Shown: piece by piece, positions 40,407 through 50,600 of the stretch
Numbering within the stretch: position 1 is the stretch's first letter
Layout of the letters: every line of letters begins with the position of its first letter
NCBI GenBank assembly: GCA_030068145.1
Contig: JAPJBO010000843.1
Coordinates: forward strand, 36,285-100,284
Reading direction: 5' to 3'
DNA: 64,000 bases
Source of the DNA: Diplonema papillatum
Lineage: Eukaryota > Euglenozoa > Diplonemea > Diplonemida > Diplonemidae
Notes under the pieces: model-generated
The model's input: only the letters and a program-made list of their open reading frames with translations
What the model was told of the DNA's origin: nothing
The model's database searches: none
Made by a program: the position numbers and the translations under genes

Positions 40407-40672
40407 AAACCAACACCTCATGTAAATGACCCACCGCTATCTTCAACGATAGAGTGAAACTAGAAACTCCATTGACTTCCGCACTGTTTTGCTAACGTTC
40501 TCAGGGGAATTGCCCCCATGTCCAGGTCAGCTTCTGGTGTATTCGATACTTCGCTTGCCCCAGTCTCCCAACTGACCGCTGGCTTTCCAGCCACGTCTCG
40601 TTAAATCGTCATGCTGCTGGGAAGTCAGTCCCGAAAAAAAAAAAAAAAAACTTTTTTTTTTTTTTTTTTTTT
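40407..40672. repeat. SINE-like fragment (S3) and A-C-T junction
   Basis: 40555-40633 is the complement of 17265-17337. It is followed by A17, a single C, and T21 (40634-40672), joining head-on to another repeat (S4). Confidence 0.65.
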
Positions 40673-41504
40673 GTTGACACCCGACACGGCGGGAAACGGC
40701 TTTACTGGGCCGTGTTACTGTCAAGTAACATGCCACGCAGGTTAGACACTGTGTGCTGCACAAGGCACAGGCTAGTTTGTTGGGGGCTAGGTTGCTTGCT
40801 AGGCTAGGGTGGGGTGATTTCCTTGTCTCTTGTTTCATTGTGTAACTTTTTAACGTTAACCCAGGGTTACAGTGGGTCGCTTCGTGCTGTACCCGAACTC
40901 ACTGGGTTTGTCTTGTATGTTTTTTTGTTTGATGTAGGTGCAACAGTTGGTGGTGCCTTGGTAGCCAGTGCACAGTTTATGGAACACTTTTATGGAACAC
41001 TTTTGCTGTTGTCGGTGCATTTGTAGTTTGTGCTTCAGTTTATATTCTTGCTGCCTTTGGAGGCGCAGCAGTTTGCGGTGCTTGGTAGCAAATACAACAG
41101 TCGTTTTTTGCAGAGCTGAGTTCGACGGCGTTTGTTTGTGCACACGCTGGCTTTGGCCGAGGCGACAATGTGGAAGCTCAAGGACACGCACACGGCAGCT
41201 GCGAGTTCATCGGCGTTGTCTGGCAGCACTTCTTGAAGGCCGTGGGTTGTAGGTGATGTTACGTTGACGTCTTGAAGCTGCACGTTGCGTGGTGTCGTTG
41301 GGTTCGATAACAGTGGAGTTGAACGATGCGGCGTCGTCAGGCCCAGTCGTTAGAGCCGTCACTGCTGATGGCGTCTGTGTAGCAGATCCCACCAGCCGCC
41401 ACCGACTCCAAGTCGGGCGTGGGAGACCTGCTGGTGCGGAGAGGCGGGCCGTCGTCGTGCAAATTGCGGTATGGCTCGCTGGCTTCCGAGTCCACTGGTG
41501 GAAC
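40673..41504. other. S4 repeat start and unassigned sequence
   Basis: GACACCCGACACGGCGGGAAACGGCTTTACTGGGCC at 40676 onward resembles 56207-56245 (S4 family, after a T-run). The rest has no recognised gene. Confidence 0.4.
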
Positions 41505-41525
41505 TTTTTTTTTTTTTTTTTTTTT

Positions 41526-42189
41526 GCAAGAGGCACCACATTCTTTTGGCGGCTCCGGAGAGCCGCGTTCCAGTTTTCGGGCAGGCTTTACGGGCCTCTT
41601 CGGGCCGGAAGGCATGCCAGAGAGACACAAGACACATGCAAGAGAGATGGGCTATGGAACAGGGGGGTTATCAGTGCGTGGGTGTCCAGTATCTGAGCCT
41701 TTCACACAAACCAGCCAGGTGGCGGTTGAGTGAGGCCAGGTGGAAGACCCGGGAGACCTCTGGCTTCTTTCTTTCTTTCTCTGCCACTGGAACTCGGAGG
41801 GGGGGAGAGTGTTGGAATGTGGGAAGCATGGTGGAATGAAAGGATGGTGTGGTGTGGCGGAGCACACGGTTGCTTGTTTGATTGCGGTGCCTCTCCCCGT
41901 AGGGCCTTGACGGCCGGGTATCGAGGCACCGGCGGGACGTTGGGGACTGACTATGGCTGTGTACTGGCCCGTAACTGGGCACGGTCCGTAGGCCGGCGCC
42001 CGCTGTCTCTGCCCCGGCTATGCTTTTCGCCAGGGAAAAATAAAGCTTGCTCAGCGCCATTATCTAGTCCCAAATACAATACAGTTTCAGAATTGTTGCA
42101 GGAGAAGCCGGGTTGGCTCGAATAGAGGCTATTTACATTGCATGTTCAAATGGGCAACAGCCCCGAGCTCGCCGTTCAGCCAGCAGCGC
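41526..42189 (+). repeat. 664-bp segmental duplication, copy 2
   Basis: See 38784-39447. Preceded by T21 (41505-41525) and followed directly by the LINE B-related fragment. Confidence 0.95.
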
Positions 42190-43357
42190 GCAAGCAGGTG
42201 GCGAGCGCCCTCAGCGCGAGATCGCGTCTTCCGAGTCGGCGGAGCGCGAGGAGGCGGCGTCAGGCGTGATCGAGCGATTGGCGCCGCCACCCACGGGCTC
42301 GCCGGACGCCTGACCGGCGAGGATGGCGTAGCTCGGCAGAGTGCCGCACCTCTGCAGGTAGGCCAGGGCGAGTTCCGGGAAGACGAAGAGGATTGCCCAG
42401 AGGCGCTCCATGGCATCGGCGGGCGGAGGCTTCGAGCGGAGGCGGCTCTTCGCGTCGAGATCGGCGTCCATCGTCAGCCGGGATTGCACAGCTGCAGGGG
42501 CGTCACACCCGACGAAGAGGTGGAGCAGCGGGGCCAACGACCGGGTGCCGCAAATAGGGCACGGGAGAAACGCCTGTCTGCGATCCGCCCTCGAGAGGTC
42601 GCGCCATTCGGTGGCGTACATGGTCATCACCAGGTGGTGGTGGCCAGTGCGGAGCTGCCGCACCTCTCTTTCCGCCCGTGGTGCCAAGTGCTTGGGGCGG
42701 GGGATGCGGCGGCCAAAGACCAACCTGGCGAACGACGACGGGTTCCTGAGGAGGGTGGCCCTGTCCAAGGCGTCTCGTGCTCCAGCTTCACTGCTCTCCA
42801 GCCAGAGGACGGAACGATAGCGGCCGTTAGCGGCCGTGGCGCAGAGGCGTGCCGAGAGCGGAGGGGGTTGATTCTTGGCCGCGGCGTCGGTGGCCGCCCG
42901 CATGAACGCGAGTGCACCACGTTTTGCGGTCTTGTCCGCCCTCTCATTGCCTTCGAGGCCGCAGTGGCCGAAGACGAACTGCAGCGTCACGGTGTAACCC
43001 AGCGACTCCAACTCGGCCAGGTGCAGCCAGATCGCGATTGGGTACGGCTGCGTCTGGCAATGGGGGCCGTGGCTCAGCGTCATCAGGAGTGACTGAGAGT
43101 CACTGAGGACGAGGATGTTGAGCGGCGTCGGGGTTGGCGGGAGGAGGCGCAGGAGGAACTTCAGGCAGCTGTAGAGCGCGAACTCCTCGGCGCGGTAGCT
43201 GTGCGGGTGCTTGCCGGCGGGCAAAGAGGCATCGAACGTGCGTCGGTCGCCGGTGGGCTTGACGGGCAGGCCGTGGTCCGGCTTGATGGTGACCGACGGC
43301 CCAAGATCAATAAACACGCCGGCAGCCCCCCAGGTCGTACGGTCCGACCCGACAACT
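42190..43357 (-). pseudogene. LINE B-related 3' fragment, 5'-truncated
   Basis: Minus-strand frame homologous to the last third of LINE B ORF2. It starts at TTWGAAGVFIDLGPSVT and carries RAEEFALYSCLKFLL, ILVLSDSQSLLM and FGHCGLEGNERADKTAKRG (RNase H). It then has QLRTGHHHLVMTMYATEWRD and the CPICGTRS...LFVGC knuckle, to a stop at 42211. It is diverged from LINE B, so a different subfamily. The truncation point lies at the A/T-run 43358-43383. Confidence 0.85.
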
Positions 43358-43394
43358 TTTTTTTTTTTTTTTTTTTTTTTTTTAACTATTCAAA

Positions 43395-44630
43395 ATGTCC
43401 AACGCCGTGGCAAGTATCTGGCAGAAGCCGAAAGACATGGGCGTCGTGTTGCAGCTTCATGAAGGGGTTTCCGGCGCTGTTGCATCCGAGCAGATCATGG
43501 CCGAAGTGAAACAACGGCTTACGCGTGTTCTCGGTAGCTTCGAGGGAAGATTATGCAGACCAGCTGTGAAAGGTGAACCGGGCCACCGCGTCTACTCGAC
43601 TCTCTACTTCGATCAACCTACGGTCATTGACACGCTCATGACTTCCTCCGGCCGGGAGGCGCTGTTTTCCACGCAGCTGCTGAACAGGGAAACATTCGCA
43701 GACCGGAAAAGGTTCGACCTCATCTGGCTCAATGAGCACGATAAAACGAAGGCTAACGACAGTTGGAATCGTGTAGAGGTAACCGGCATCTCACACTGGG
43801 GCCTCGTTGCTACCTCCCTTGGACTTGGCGTACGAGTTGATGTTGGTTCCCACATTACGTCCGCCAGCCTCCTCGGAGGTACGCCTGACACAACCACGTT
43901 TCATAAGGTTCACGGCATTCCAGAAGGGGCTAATCGAAGCCAGTTGGCTGCTGCACTGGAGAAGGTCGAGTGGGATGCGACGCCCATAAAGCCGGGCACT
44001 GACGCGGATGGTTGGTTCTGGTTCGTCAGGAGTTTGACTCCTCCGTCGATGACATCGTATACCGTGGATGGCGTCATCCTGCGCATTTCCGCAACCGCGC
44101 GTCCGGAACGTGGTCCCCAATCACCGAAGAAGGCGAAGACGAGCACAGACCCGAAGACGAGAGTCTCCGACGCGATCACCACCCCCGCTAACTCGGGACT
44201 GCTGAGTTCGACCGCAGCGAACGGCTCCCCTTCGTCTAACTACGTCACCAGAAAGGAGCTTGAAGAAGTCTTAAACCGGCAACAGTCTGAGCTGAAAGAA
44301 CACGAGAAAAGCAACAGCAACAAGATGCAGATGCTCCGCACAGAACTCAAGAACGATTTGAATTTCTCCGTGCAAAAAATGACGGCAAGCCTCGTCGCGA
44401 GCATGTCTGACATGCTACAGAGGAACCAAGACGAAACGAAAGCGCTGATGGCTAGCTTCACCTCGGTCAAGGCTGCTGATGAATCAATGCCGTCTAGCAG
44501 CGTAGCACAGAACTCCCCCTCTCCTAAAACACGCAGCTCGGACGGCAAAAGGACGAGGGAGCCGACTCCTCCGGGAGGTTCGGTATCCCCGAAGTCCACC
44601 GTGAACAAAAAGACGAGTAAGAAGCATTGA
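43395..44630 (+). CDS. LINE A ORF1 protein
   Basis: 411 residues from ATG 11 bases after the T-run. The N-terminal two-thirds is globular and unrecognised. A predicted coiled coil rich in Glu, Lys and Leu follows at about 285-355 (ELEEVLNRQQSELKEHEKSN). The end is basic, Ser/Pro-rich and terminates KKTSKKH. It is probably the RNA-binding or nucleic acid chaperone protein of the element, by position. The stop is TGA (44628-44630), and the next codon begins ORF2 in the same frame. Confidence 0.8.
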   Translation: MSNAVASIWQKPKDMGVVLQLHEGVSGAVASEQIMAEVKQRLTRVLGSFEGRLCRPAVKGEPGHRVYSTLYFDQPTVIDTLMTSSGREALFSTQLLNRETFADRKRFDLIWLNEHDKTKANDSWNRVEVTGISHWGLVATSLGLGVRVDVGSHITSASLLGGTPDTTTFHKVHGIPEGANRSQLAAALEKVEWDATPIKPGTDADGWFWFVRSLTPPSMTSYTVDGVILRISATARPERGPQSPKKAKTSTDPKTRVSDAITTPANSGLLSSTAANGSPSSNYVTRKELEEVLNRQQSELKEHEKSNSNKMQMLRTELKNDLNFSVQKMTASLVASMSDMLQRNQDETKALMASFTSVKAADESMPSSSVAQNSPSPKTRSSDGKRTREPTPPGGSVSPKSTVNKKTSKKH

Positions 44631-47600
44631 AGCGACCTGCGCCATGACGCTCCAAGACTATCGACATCCAAGCCTCTCGTACATCCTCGCTGCAACCCGC
44701 ACGGCAAGTCGCTTCTCACTTGTGGCGACATCCATCCGCACCCTGGTCCCGAGACAAGCTTGAAGGCTCTTATATTCAACTGCAACAGCTGGACCCAACG
44801 ACGAAAATTTGTGCTGGAAATCATCGCCAAGTACAACATCGACATTATTTTACTCCAGGAATCCAACCTCCCAACCAACTCCATCCCGTCGATCCCTGGA
44901 TTCACAACACATCAAATTGCACGCTCGGTTGCTCGCACCACGAACCCAAAAAATCATAAAGTTAGCGGCGGACTCCTGACTTTCATCAGCAATACTATAG
45001 CTCACCGTCGAGTCGACTTCCGCACGGCTAATGTAAACGACGCGACTGAACGCCTTGACATTGAGATCATCCTCCCTGACAACCGCACAATACGAATAGT
45101 CAACATCTACAAGCCCCCAATTGCGCCATTCTCCCGTGTCGACTCCCGAGTCGATCATTTCAACCCCGATCTACTTCCCCCCTCCGATGCTATAATTGCT
45201 GGGGACTTCAACCTCCACCACCCACTATGGGAAGATCACTCGATCCCCTCATCGCGTAGTCAATCGCTTGCCGACTGGATCCTAAAGTCCGACGTGACAG
45301 TCTGCAACGACACAAAAACAGCCACTCGCCCTCGCTCAAAAACCTCACCTGACCTGGTTCTCGCACCGTGTGACATGGCTTTCACCTGGAAAACACTTGA
45401 TGCCAGCGGAGGCTCTGACCATGCCCCAATGCTCCTCTGTATCCCTGAAATCCTCTCCCGACCTACTTCGACGATCAAACCTTTCAGTTGGAACAAAGCC
45501 GATTGGGACGCATACAGATCTACCGCTGGAACACTTCTCGAGAATATACACACCAATGATGTAGTAACGTTTTCCAGGCGCCTCGCTCGCTCGCTACGTG
45601 ATGCGCGTGATCGACATATACCTCGTTCCTCAACGCGACGCGGAAACCAATGGTTCAATGACGAAATCCGGTCTGCGCTGGATGCGAGGGACCTTCTACG
45701 TGCAAACCTTGCCGAATGCTCCAGACTTGGCACCCCCACCACAAACGGCACACAACTACTGAAGGACGCTCAATCCAGGGTCAACAAACTCATCAACAAA
45801 GCCAAGTCCGTCCACCTCGAAAAAACCGTCTCGTCCCTCTCCCGCACCTCGACGATTGCCGATTTCCACCGGGTTATGAAGTTTTCCGAAACTGCAGATG
45901 ACGATCCCTCCATCCCTCCACTCCTTATTGATGGCAAATACGAATACGATGACAGGAAGAAAGCAACCGCGATGGGAAGTCATCTCGCTGCAGTTTGCTC
46001 CGGTCAGACGAATCAACTTCTCCCTGACACCTCATCCCATCCCCTGGACTTTGACTTCAGCCTGCAAGAACTCAACACGGCGCTACTCGACCTGAAGCCC
46101 TCCACCAGCATTGGCCCTGACGGTGTCAACAACCTAATGCTGATACAACTCAACGACCCATCTAAACACATTCTGTTGCGGCTGATCAACCTCTCGTGGT
46201 CGAAAAGCATCGTACCCCCGAACTGGAAAGAGGCACACATACGAATGCTGCTGAAACCTGACAAAGCAGCTGAACTCATCGACTCGTACCGCCCCATTGC
46301 TCTCACCAGCTGTATCGCCAAACTCGCGGAGAGAATGGTGCTCGTGCGCCTCAACCATACACTAGCAACGAGCCCGCTCCATCCCGCTCAAGCAGGGTTC
46401 CAAAGATGTCGTTCCACTGAAGAGCAGATAGCCTCTGTCCAACACTCTCTGGCTCAAGCACGGTCTGATGGAAAAAAGTCTGCACTACTCCTGCTGGACA
46501 TGACGAAGGCCTTCGATAAAGTTGAGAAGTCCATCCTCAGCAAACAGCTTGACGCAAAATCCATCTCCGGACGCCTTAAGAGATGGTTAGTCCACTTCCT
46601 GCACGGAAGGAAAGCCGCTGCAAAGATCAATGGTACCCTTGGCCAGTACCACAAACTCGTCAAAGGCGTCCCGCAAGGCACGGTTTTATCCCCCACGCTC
46701 TTCCTCCTCTACATCGATCCACTAGCAGCGAGGCTTGAGGCACTTATTCCAGGATTCATCTTCACCTTGTACGCCGATGACCTTGCCGTTGTCTGCAGTG
46801 CTGACTCCGACTCCGAGCTTCAAACCCTCGCACAAAAGGTTATCGACGCTGTTGACGACTGGGCTCAAGAGTTTGAGATGGTCATGTCGGCCAACAAGAC
46901 GCATGTCATATACTTTCCGGCCAATGATGCTGATCCCATCTCCGAGATCATCGTCCACTTCCCCTCGACGATCGTCAATACACGTCTCTCACTTGACTTC
47001 CTCTCAACGGCCCAACTGCTCCCGAGTGACCTCATCGACCCGTCGTCCTGCACATTCTGCCTCTCCAACAAAGCGAAGGATATAAAGAACCGTTATCTTG
47101 ACTCCATAGACGGACACAAAATTCTTCAATGCAACGGTCTCGAAGTCGCCGACCCTGTTTCAATCCTCAACTCACTTCTCGCTCTCGACAACGTCCTCGT
47201 CACATCCGCCCCTCCACTCAAAAATGTCACTTCGGCGCGCTTTCTAGGGATCATCTTCGATTCGAGTCTCTCGTTCACTGAGCACGTCAACACCGTTAGA
47301 CTTCGGTTCAACGCTCGCCTGTCGAACCTCAAGCTCATGTCGTCGAAAATCGGCACAGCTCACGCGCGCACGCTCAGGACGCTATATCTGACGTATGTGC
47401 TCCCGGTCATTCTCTATGGCTTCGGAGTCTATGGTCCCTGCATATATCCCAGTGATCTCCACGCGTTGAGGATGGACCACCACCGTGCCCTACGAATCAT
47501 CACCGGCCTACCGCAATCAACCGAGCTGCACTCTCTCTGCCTCGAAGCGCACATACTACCCCTTGAAGTTACCCGTACGAAGCTCAGCTGCTCGCTCTAC

Positions 47601-48806
47601 GAACGCTTGAGACGACTACCGCACACCCGAAGCCACGACATCTGCACCAAAGGTCTCCCCTCGGAATTGTCATGGGTACATACGGCCCGCACTGAACTGG
47701 TCTCCACGGGGCTGCTGAAAGTACGTGCCCAGAACTTGATACACCCTCCAACCTGTCCATCCACCGAGCTCCCAACTTCAGTCCGCATCGTTCCAATATG
47801 TCCCGGCGTACATAAGAAGCACCAACCGGAGCGCAACAAACATGCAGCACTGAAGGCTATCTCCTCATACTTCCTGCCCGACCTGCAAGTGTATACTGAT
47901 GCCTCCAAGTCCCCAAAGGATGCTAACACTGGTTCCGGTTGCTTCCTTGCCACTCGCATCCAGATCCCAGATGAACTAATTCGTACCTTTCCCCGCAAGA
48001 TTAGTGGGATGCGAATCCGCCTTCGCCGCATCAGTCTCAACAAGTTATCCTTGATGACCAGTGGAGGCACATATGCGAACATTGACCGGGCGGAACTAGT
48101 TGCGATACTCCTTGGTGTGACTGCAATTCAGCATATGCTCCCTTTCCTCCCTGGCAACAAAATAATCTTGCTCTCTGACTCACAGTGCTGTTTGAAAACA
48201 CTGATTAAAGGTTTCAACCAAAACGACCTTGTAGCCACACAAGTTTTGCTTCTCCTGAAGGAAACGGCCAACCGGCCCGCCGATATTGTACTGCACTATG
48301 TTCCATCTCACTGCGGCTTACATGGGAACGAACAAGCAGACACCATAGCTAATACAGCCCGACTGGCCACCAAAACCGACTCCATCCCCCTAGATTTTAA
48401 ATCAGCCAAGGCACGCATCCTGGAAACAGTGAAGAGCGAATGGCTCTCGTCCCGCCCTCAGAACCTGCATTTCAGAGCCACTGATGGTCACCTCCCCACG
48501 TGGCTACAGCCTACTTTAACTAGACAAGCCGAAACAGCACTGATAGCGCTGCGAACCGGTCACTCCTGCGTTAATAAACACTTCCTGTGTGATAACGCGA
48601 GGAAACACGCCTTGCAAAATGGCATTTGCTGGCACTGCCACCTAAAAACGAATACCACCATGTTAGAACACTTCGCACTACACTGTCACGTATTAGAGAA
48701 GCTTAGACGCGCCGCACTTAGATATCCCCCTCCCTCCACTCTGCCTCAAGTTTTCTCAACAACCAACTGCATAGTTGCGAAAGCAGGATCCCTACCGACA
48801 GCGTAG
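44631..48806 (+). CDS. LINE A ORF2: endonuclease-RT-RNase H polyprotein
   Basis: 1,391 codons open between the ORF1 TGA and TAG; there is no AUG before the endonuclease. A degenerate 2A-like motif, LLTCGDIHPHPGP, lies at about residues 28-40. The APE endonuclease (about 47-270) has FNCNSW, LLQESNL, IIAGDFNLHH and GGSDHAPM. The RT has SYRPIALTSCIAKLAER, LLLLDMTKAFDKV, GVPQGTVLSPTLFL and LYADDLAVVC (about 713). An insertion of about 100 residues with a CTFC motif lies between KTHVIYF and FLGIIFD. The RNase H has VYTDASKS, RAELVAILLG, LLSDSQCCL and HCGLHGNEQADTIANT. The C-terminal knuckle is CWHCHLKTNTTMLEHFALHC. All catalytic residues are present. Confidence 0.9.
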   Translation, partial: SDLRHDAPRLSTSKPLVHPRCNPHGKSLLTCGDIHPHPGPETSLKALIFNCNSWTQRRKFVLEIIAKYNIDIILLQESNLPTNSIPSIPGFTTHQIARSVARTTNPKNHKVSGGLLTFISNTIAHRRVDFRTANVNDATERLDIEIILPDNRTIRIVNIYKPPIAPFSRVDSRVDHFNPDLLPPSDAIIAGDFNLHHPLWEDHSIPSSRSQSLADWILKSDVTVCNDTKTATRPRSKTSPDLVLAPCDMAFTWKTLDASGGSDHAPMLLCIPEILSRPTSTIKPFSWNKADWDAYRSTAGTLLENIHTNDVVTFSRRLARSLRDARDRHIPRSSTRRGNQWFNDEIRSALDARDLLRANLAECSRLGTPTTNGTQLLKDAQSRVNKLINKAKSVHLEKTVSSLSRTSTIADFHRVMKFSETADDDPSIPPLLIDGKYEYDDRKKATAMGSHLAAVCSGQTNQLLPDTSSHPLDFDFSLQELNTALLDLKPSTSIGPDGVNNLMLIQLNDPSKHILLRLINLSWSKSIVPPNWKEAHIRMLLKPDKAAELIDSYRPIALTSCIAKLAERMVLVRLNHTLATSPLHPAQAGFQRCRSTEEQIASVQHSLAQARSDGKKSALLLLDMTKAFDKVEKSILSKQLDAKSISGRLKRWLVHFLHGRKAAAKINGTLGQYHKLVKGVPQGTVLSPTLFLLYIDPLAARLEALIPGFIFTLYADDLAVVCSADSDSELQTLAQKVIDAVDDWAQEFEMVMSANKTHVIYFPANDADPISEIIVHFPSTIVNTRLSLDFLSTAQLLPSDLIDPSSCTFCLSNKAKDIKNRYLDSIDGHKILQCNGLEVADPVSILNSLLALDNVLVTSAPPLKNVTSARFLGIIFDSSLSFTEHVNTVRLRFNARLSNLKLMSSKIGTAHARTLRTLYLTYVLPVILYGFGVYGPCIYPSDLHALRMDHHRALRIITGLPQSTELHSLCLEAHILPLEVTRTKLSCSLYERLRRLPHTRSHDICTKGLPSELSWVHTARTELVSTGLLKVRAQNLIHPPTCPSTELPTSVRIVPICPGVHKKHQPERNKHAALKAISSYFLPDLQVYTDASKSPKDANTGSGCFLATRIQIPDELIRTFPRKISGMRIRLRRISLNKLSLMTSGGTYANIDRAELVAILLGVTAIQHMLPFLPGNKIILLSDSQCCLKTLIKGFNQNDLVATQVLLLLKETANRPADIVLHYVPSHCGLHGNEQADTIANTARLATKTDSIPLDFKSAKARILETVKSEWLSSRPQNLHFRATDGHLPTWLQPTLTRQAETALIALRTGHSCVNKHFLCDNARKHALQNGICWHCHLKTNTTMLEHFALHCHVLEKLRRAALRYPPPSTLPQVFSTTNCIVAKAGSLPTA

Positions 48807-48830
48807 GAGAGGAATAACCACCGACGGCCC

Positions 48831-49496
48831 ATTACAGGGGGGGGGGCTAAATACAACGAGCTCCCGTTGTATTCAAAGCGTCAAGCTCAAAATGCAGGTT
48901 CGCGGCAGAACGTGGTCTTCGAACACAACTGTTTTTCCATGCTAATCAACCGTGGGATTCTGCCCCCGTACAGAGGGAGCAGTTTTCGAGCAGCATTTGA
49001 TACTTCGCAGTCGGTCTGAGTCCGCGACTCTGACTCCGCGAGCGGCAGGCCGTCACTGGATCCGGAAGTAGCAGCGGCGTTTCAGCCACAGGGTCGACTC
49101 GAGCGTGAATCGGACAAGCCGAATCGGAAGTGGACTCGTCGGGACCTCCTCCCATGAAGTCTGATGACGAGTGACGGAGGGCCCGGACCGCCGTCCGACC
49201 TGCTGGACAGGGAAGGAAGGCATTGGACCGGACCCCGGGGTGGGCGGATCGGGGGCGAGTGCGCCGCAATGGTGGTTGCCATGCACCGACTCTTCTTCAA
49301 ACCCGAGCACTTCCCCTGGGGATGCATCTGTGCGAGGTCCTTCAGAAATCGAGAGGTCCAAAGCAAGCAGCCAACCTCGAGCATGTGCCAAAAGACACAA
49401 ACTGGATCCATCGACGCCAACTTCACATCTATGATCTCTCTCCACGTCCGCTTCTACGTATCTCGTTGGTGTTGGGCTTATAACCTGACAGTGACA
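48831..49496. other. Unassigned
   Basis: A G-run at 48839-48847 and an inverted CAACGAGCTCCCGTTG just after. Overlapping frames on both strands but no recognisable gene. Confidence 0.4.
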
Positions 49497-49822
49497 CCGA
49501 AATGCTCAAACTTGAGAGTCAAAGTTTAGAAATCATGCCGGAATTGGTTCAAATTTGGAACCTCACCGTAATGGGTTCAAAGTTTGAAAACCATACCGTA
49601 ATGGGTTCAAAGTTTGAAAACCATACCGTAATGGGTTCAAAGTTTGGGACCATACCGTAATGGGTTTCAAAGTTTGGAACCTACCGTAATTCGTTCAAAG
49701 TTTGAAAATCCATACCGTAATGGGTTCAAAGTTTGGATTGACATACCGTAATGGGTTCAAAGTTCGGACCATACTGTAATTCGTTCAAAGTTTGGATAAC
49801 ATACTGTAATGGGTTTTGGCCC
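49497..49822. repeat. Tandem repeat, about 30-bp unit, ten copies
   Basis: Copies of CATACCGTAATGGGTTCAAA with GTTTG and short variable joints, decaying at both ends. It resembles the subterminal arrays of the MULE-type elements in this window, but no inverted partner was found. Confidence 0.85.
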
Positions 49823-49844
49823 CCGCACAGCAGGCTGCAGGTGT

Positions 49845-50556
49845 AGCAGGCTTCTCGTGCAGTTGTAAACGGACGAGCCCGCTCAGGCCCACTCACCCGG
49901 ACTACTGCTGGTAGTTGAAACCGCAGCCTGCATGTCCAGGGCGTCCTCGAACCGGAGCGTGCCAGTGCAAGAGTCCAGGTCCGGTGTCGGAGAACGATCC
50001 GATTCGTGCTGAGGCCCGGCGAGTTGACTGCCATTCGAACTGATATCCGGCCCAGGTACCAGTTGACTCGAAAGCAACGGAACCACAGGCGAACTCAACT
50101 GCGATAGAACGGTCTGAGAGCTCCAGGCCGAGAGCATGTCGCTCGAGACAGCAGGAGCTGCAGCATTGCTCCACAGCAGATCATCGTCGTTGAGCAGGAT
50201 CCGGTACCGCGGTATCGCTCCGACTTCCTGCAGGTACCGAAGAGCGACCTCCGGATGCTGGAACAGCAGGAGCCAAAGTTTGTCCTTTGTTCCTACGTGC
50301 TTCAAGCCCTCCGTGCGACCACACTTGTCTGCTATGACCGCCCACATGCTGTCCCGAAGCCGCTGGGTCACAAGGTCGGTGCAGCATACGAACAAGTGCT
50401 CCAGCGGACTACGGGAGCGGCGACCACAGACTGGGCAAGGAAGAAAAAGCTGGCGTCGGTCACAACGATGCATCGTGTGGTACTCAGCTGAGTACATCGT
50501 CATGACAAGCGGGTGATGGCCCGTCCGCAACTGAAACCCCAAAACACTTCGCGCAA
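49845..50556 (-). pseudogene. LINE B 3' fragment, 5'-truncated
   Basis: The minus-strand frame matches the last 230 or so residues of LINE B ORF2 almost exactly. It runs from QLRTGHHPLVMTMYSAEYH through the CPVCGRRSRSPLEHLFVCC knuckle to the terminal GEWA-TGA. It shares the very short 3' sequence GGGCTCGTCCG with the full LINE B. The 5' truncation point is an A-run (T-run on plus, 50558-50571), fused to the S5 sequence. Confidence 0.88.
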
Positions 50557-50600
50557 TTTTTTTTTTTTTTGGAGCGCGGGACACTGTACAAGCCATGTTG
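50557..50600 (-). repeat. S5 poly(A)-tailed repeat tail
   Basis: The complement reads GTCCCGCGCTCC plus an A-run. The same tail is at 56147-56180. S5 here joins LINE B's truncation point. Confidence 0.55.

Larger units (their letters stand above)
43384..48830 (+). mobile_element. LINE A, nearly complete non-LTR retrotransposon
   Basis: Two long open frames (ORF1 and ORF2) in the same frame separated by one TGA, directly after a 26-base T-run. It has an APE-type endonuclease, RT, RNase H and a C-terminal CCHC knuckle. This order is found in RNase H-bearing members of the CR1/I/R1-type clades. The 3' end is not marked by poly(A). Confidence 0.88.

Noticed and set aside
42142..43092. Plus-strand 316-codon frame
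   Set aside because: Antisense shadow of the LINE B-related fragment, which carries RNase H and zinc knuckle motifs on minus.
44628..44630. UGA reassigned as a sense codon in this genome
   Set aside because: DTD2 and LINE B ORF2 both end at UGA at natural C-termini, so UGA works as a stop. Readthrough at the LINE junction remains possible.
49497..49822. CRISPR-like array
   Set aside because: Joints between repeats are 5-8 bp and similar to each other rather than unique spacers, units decay at both ends, and the context is eukaryotic.
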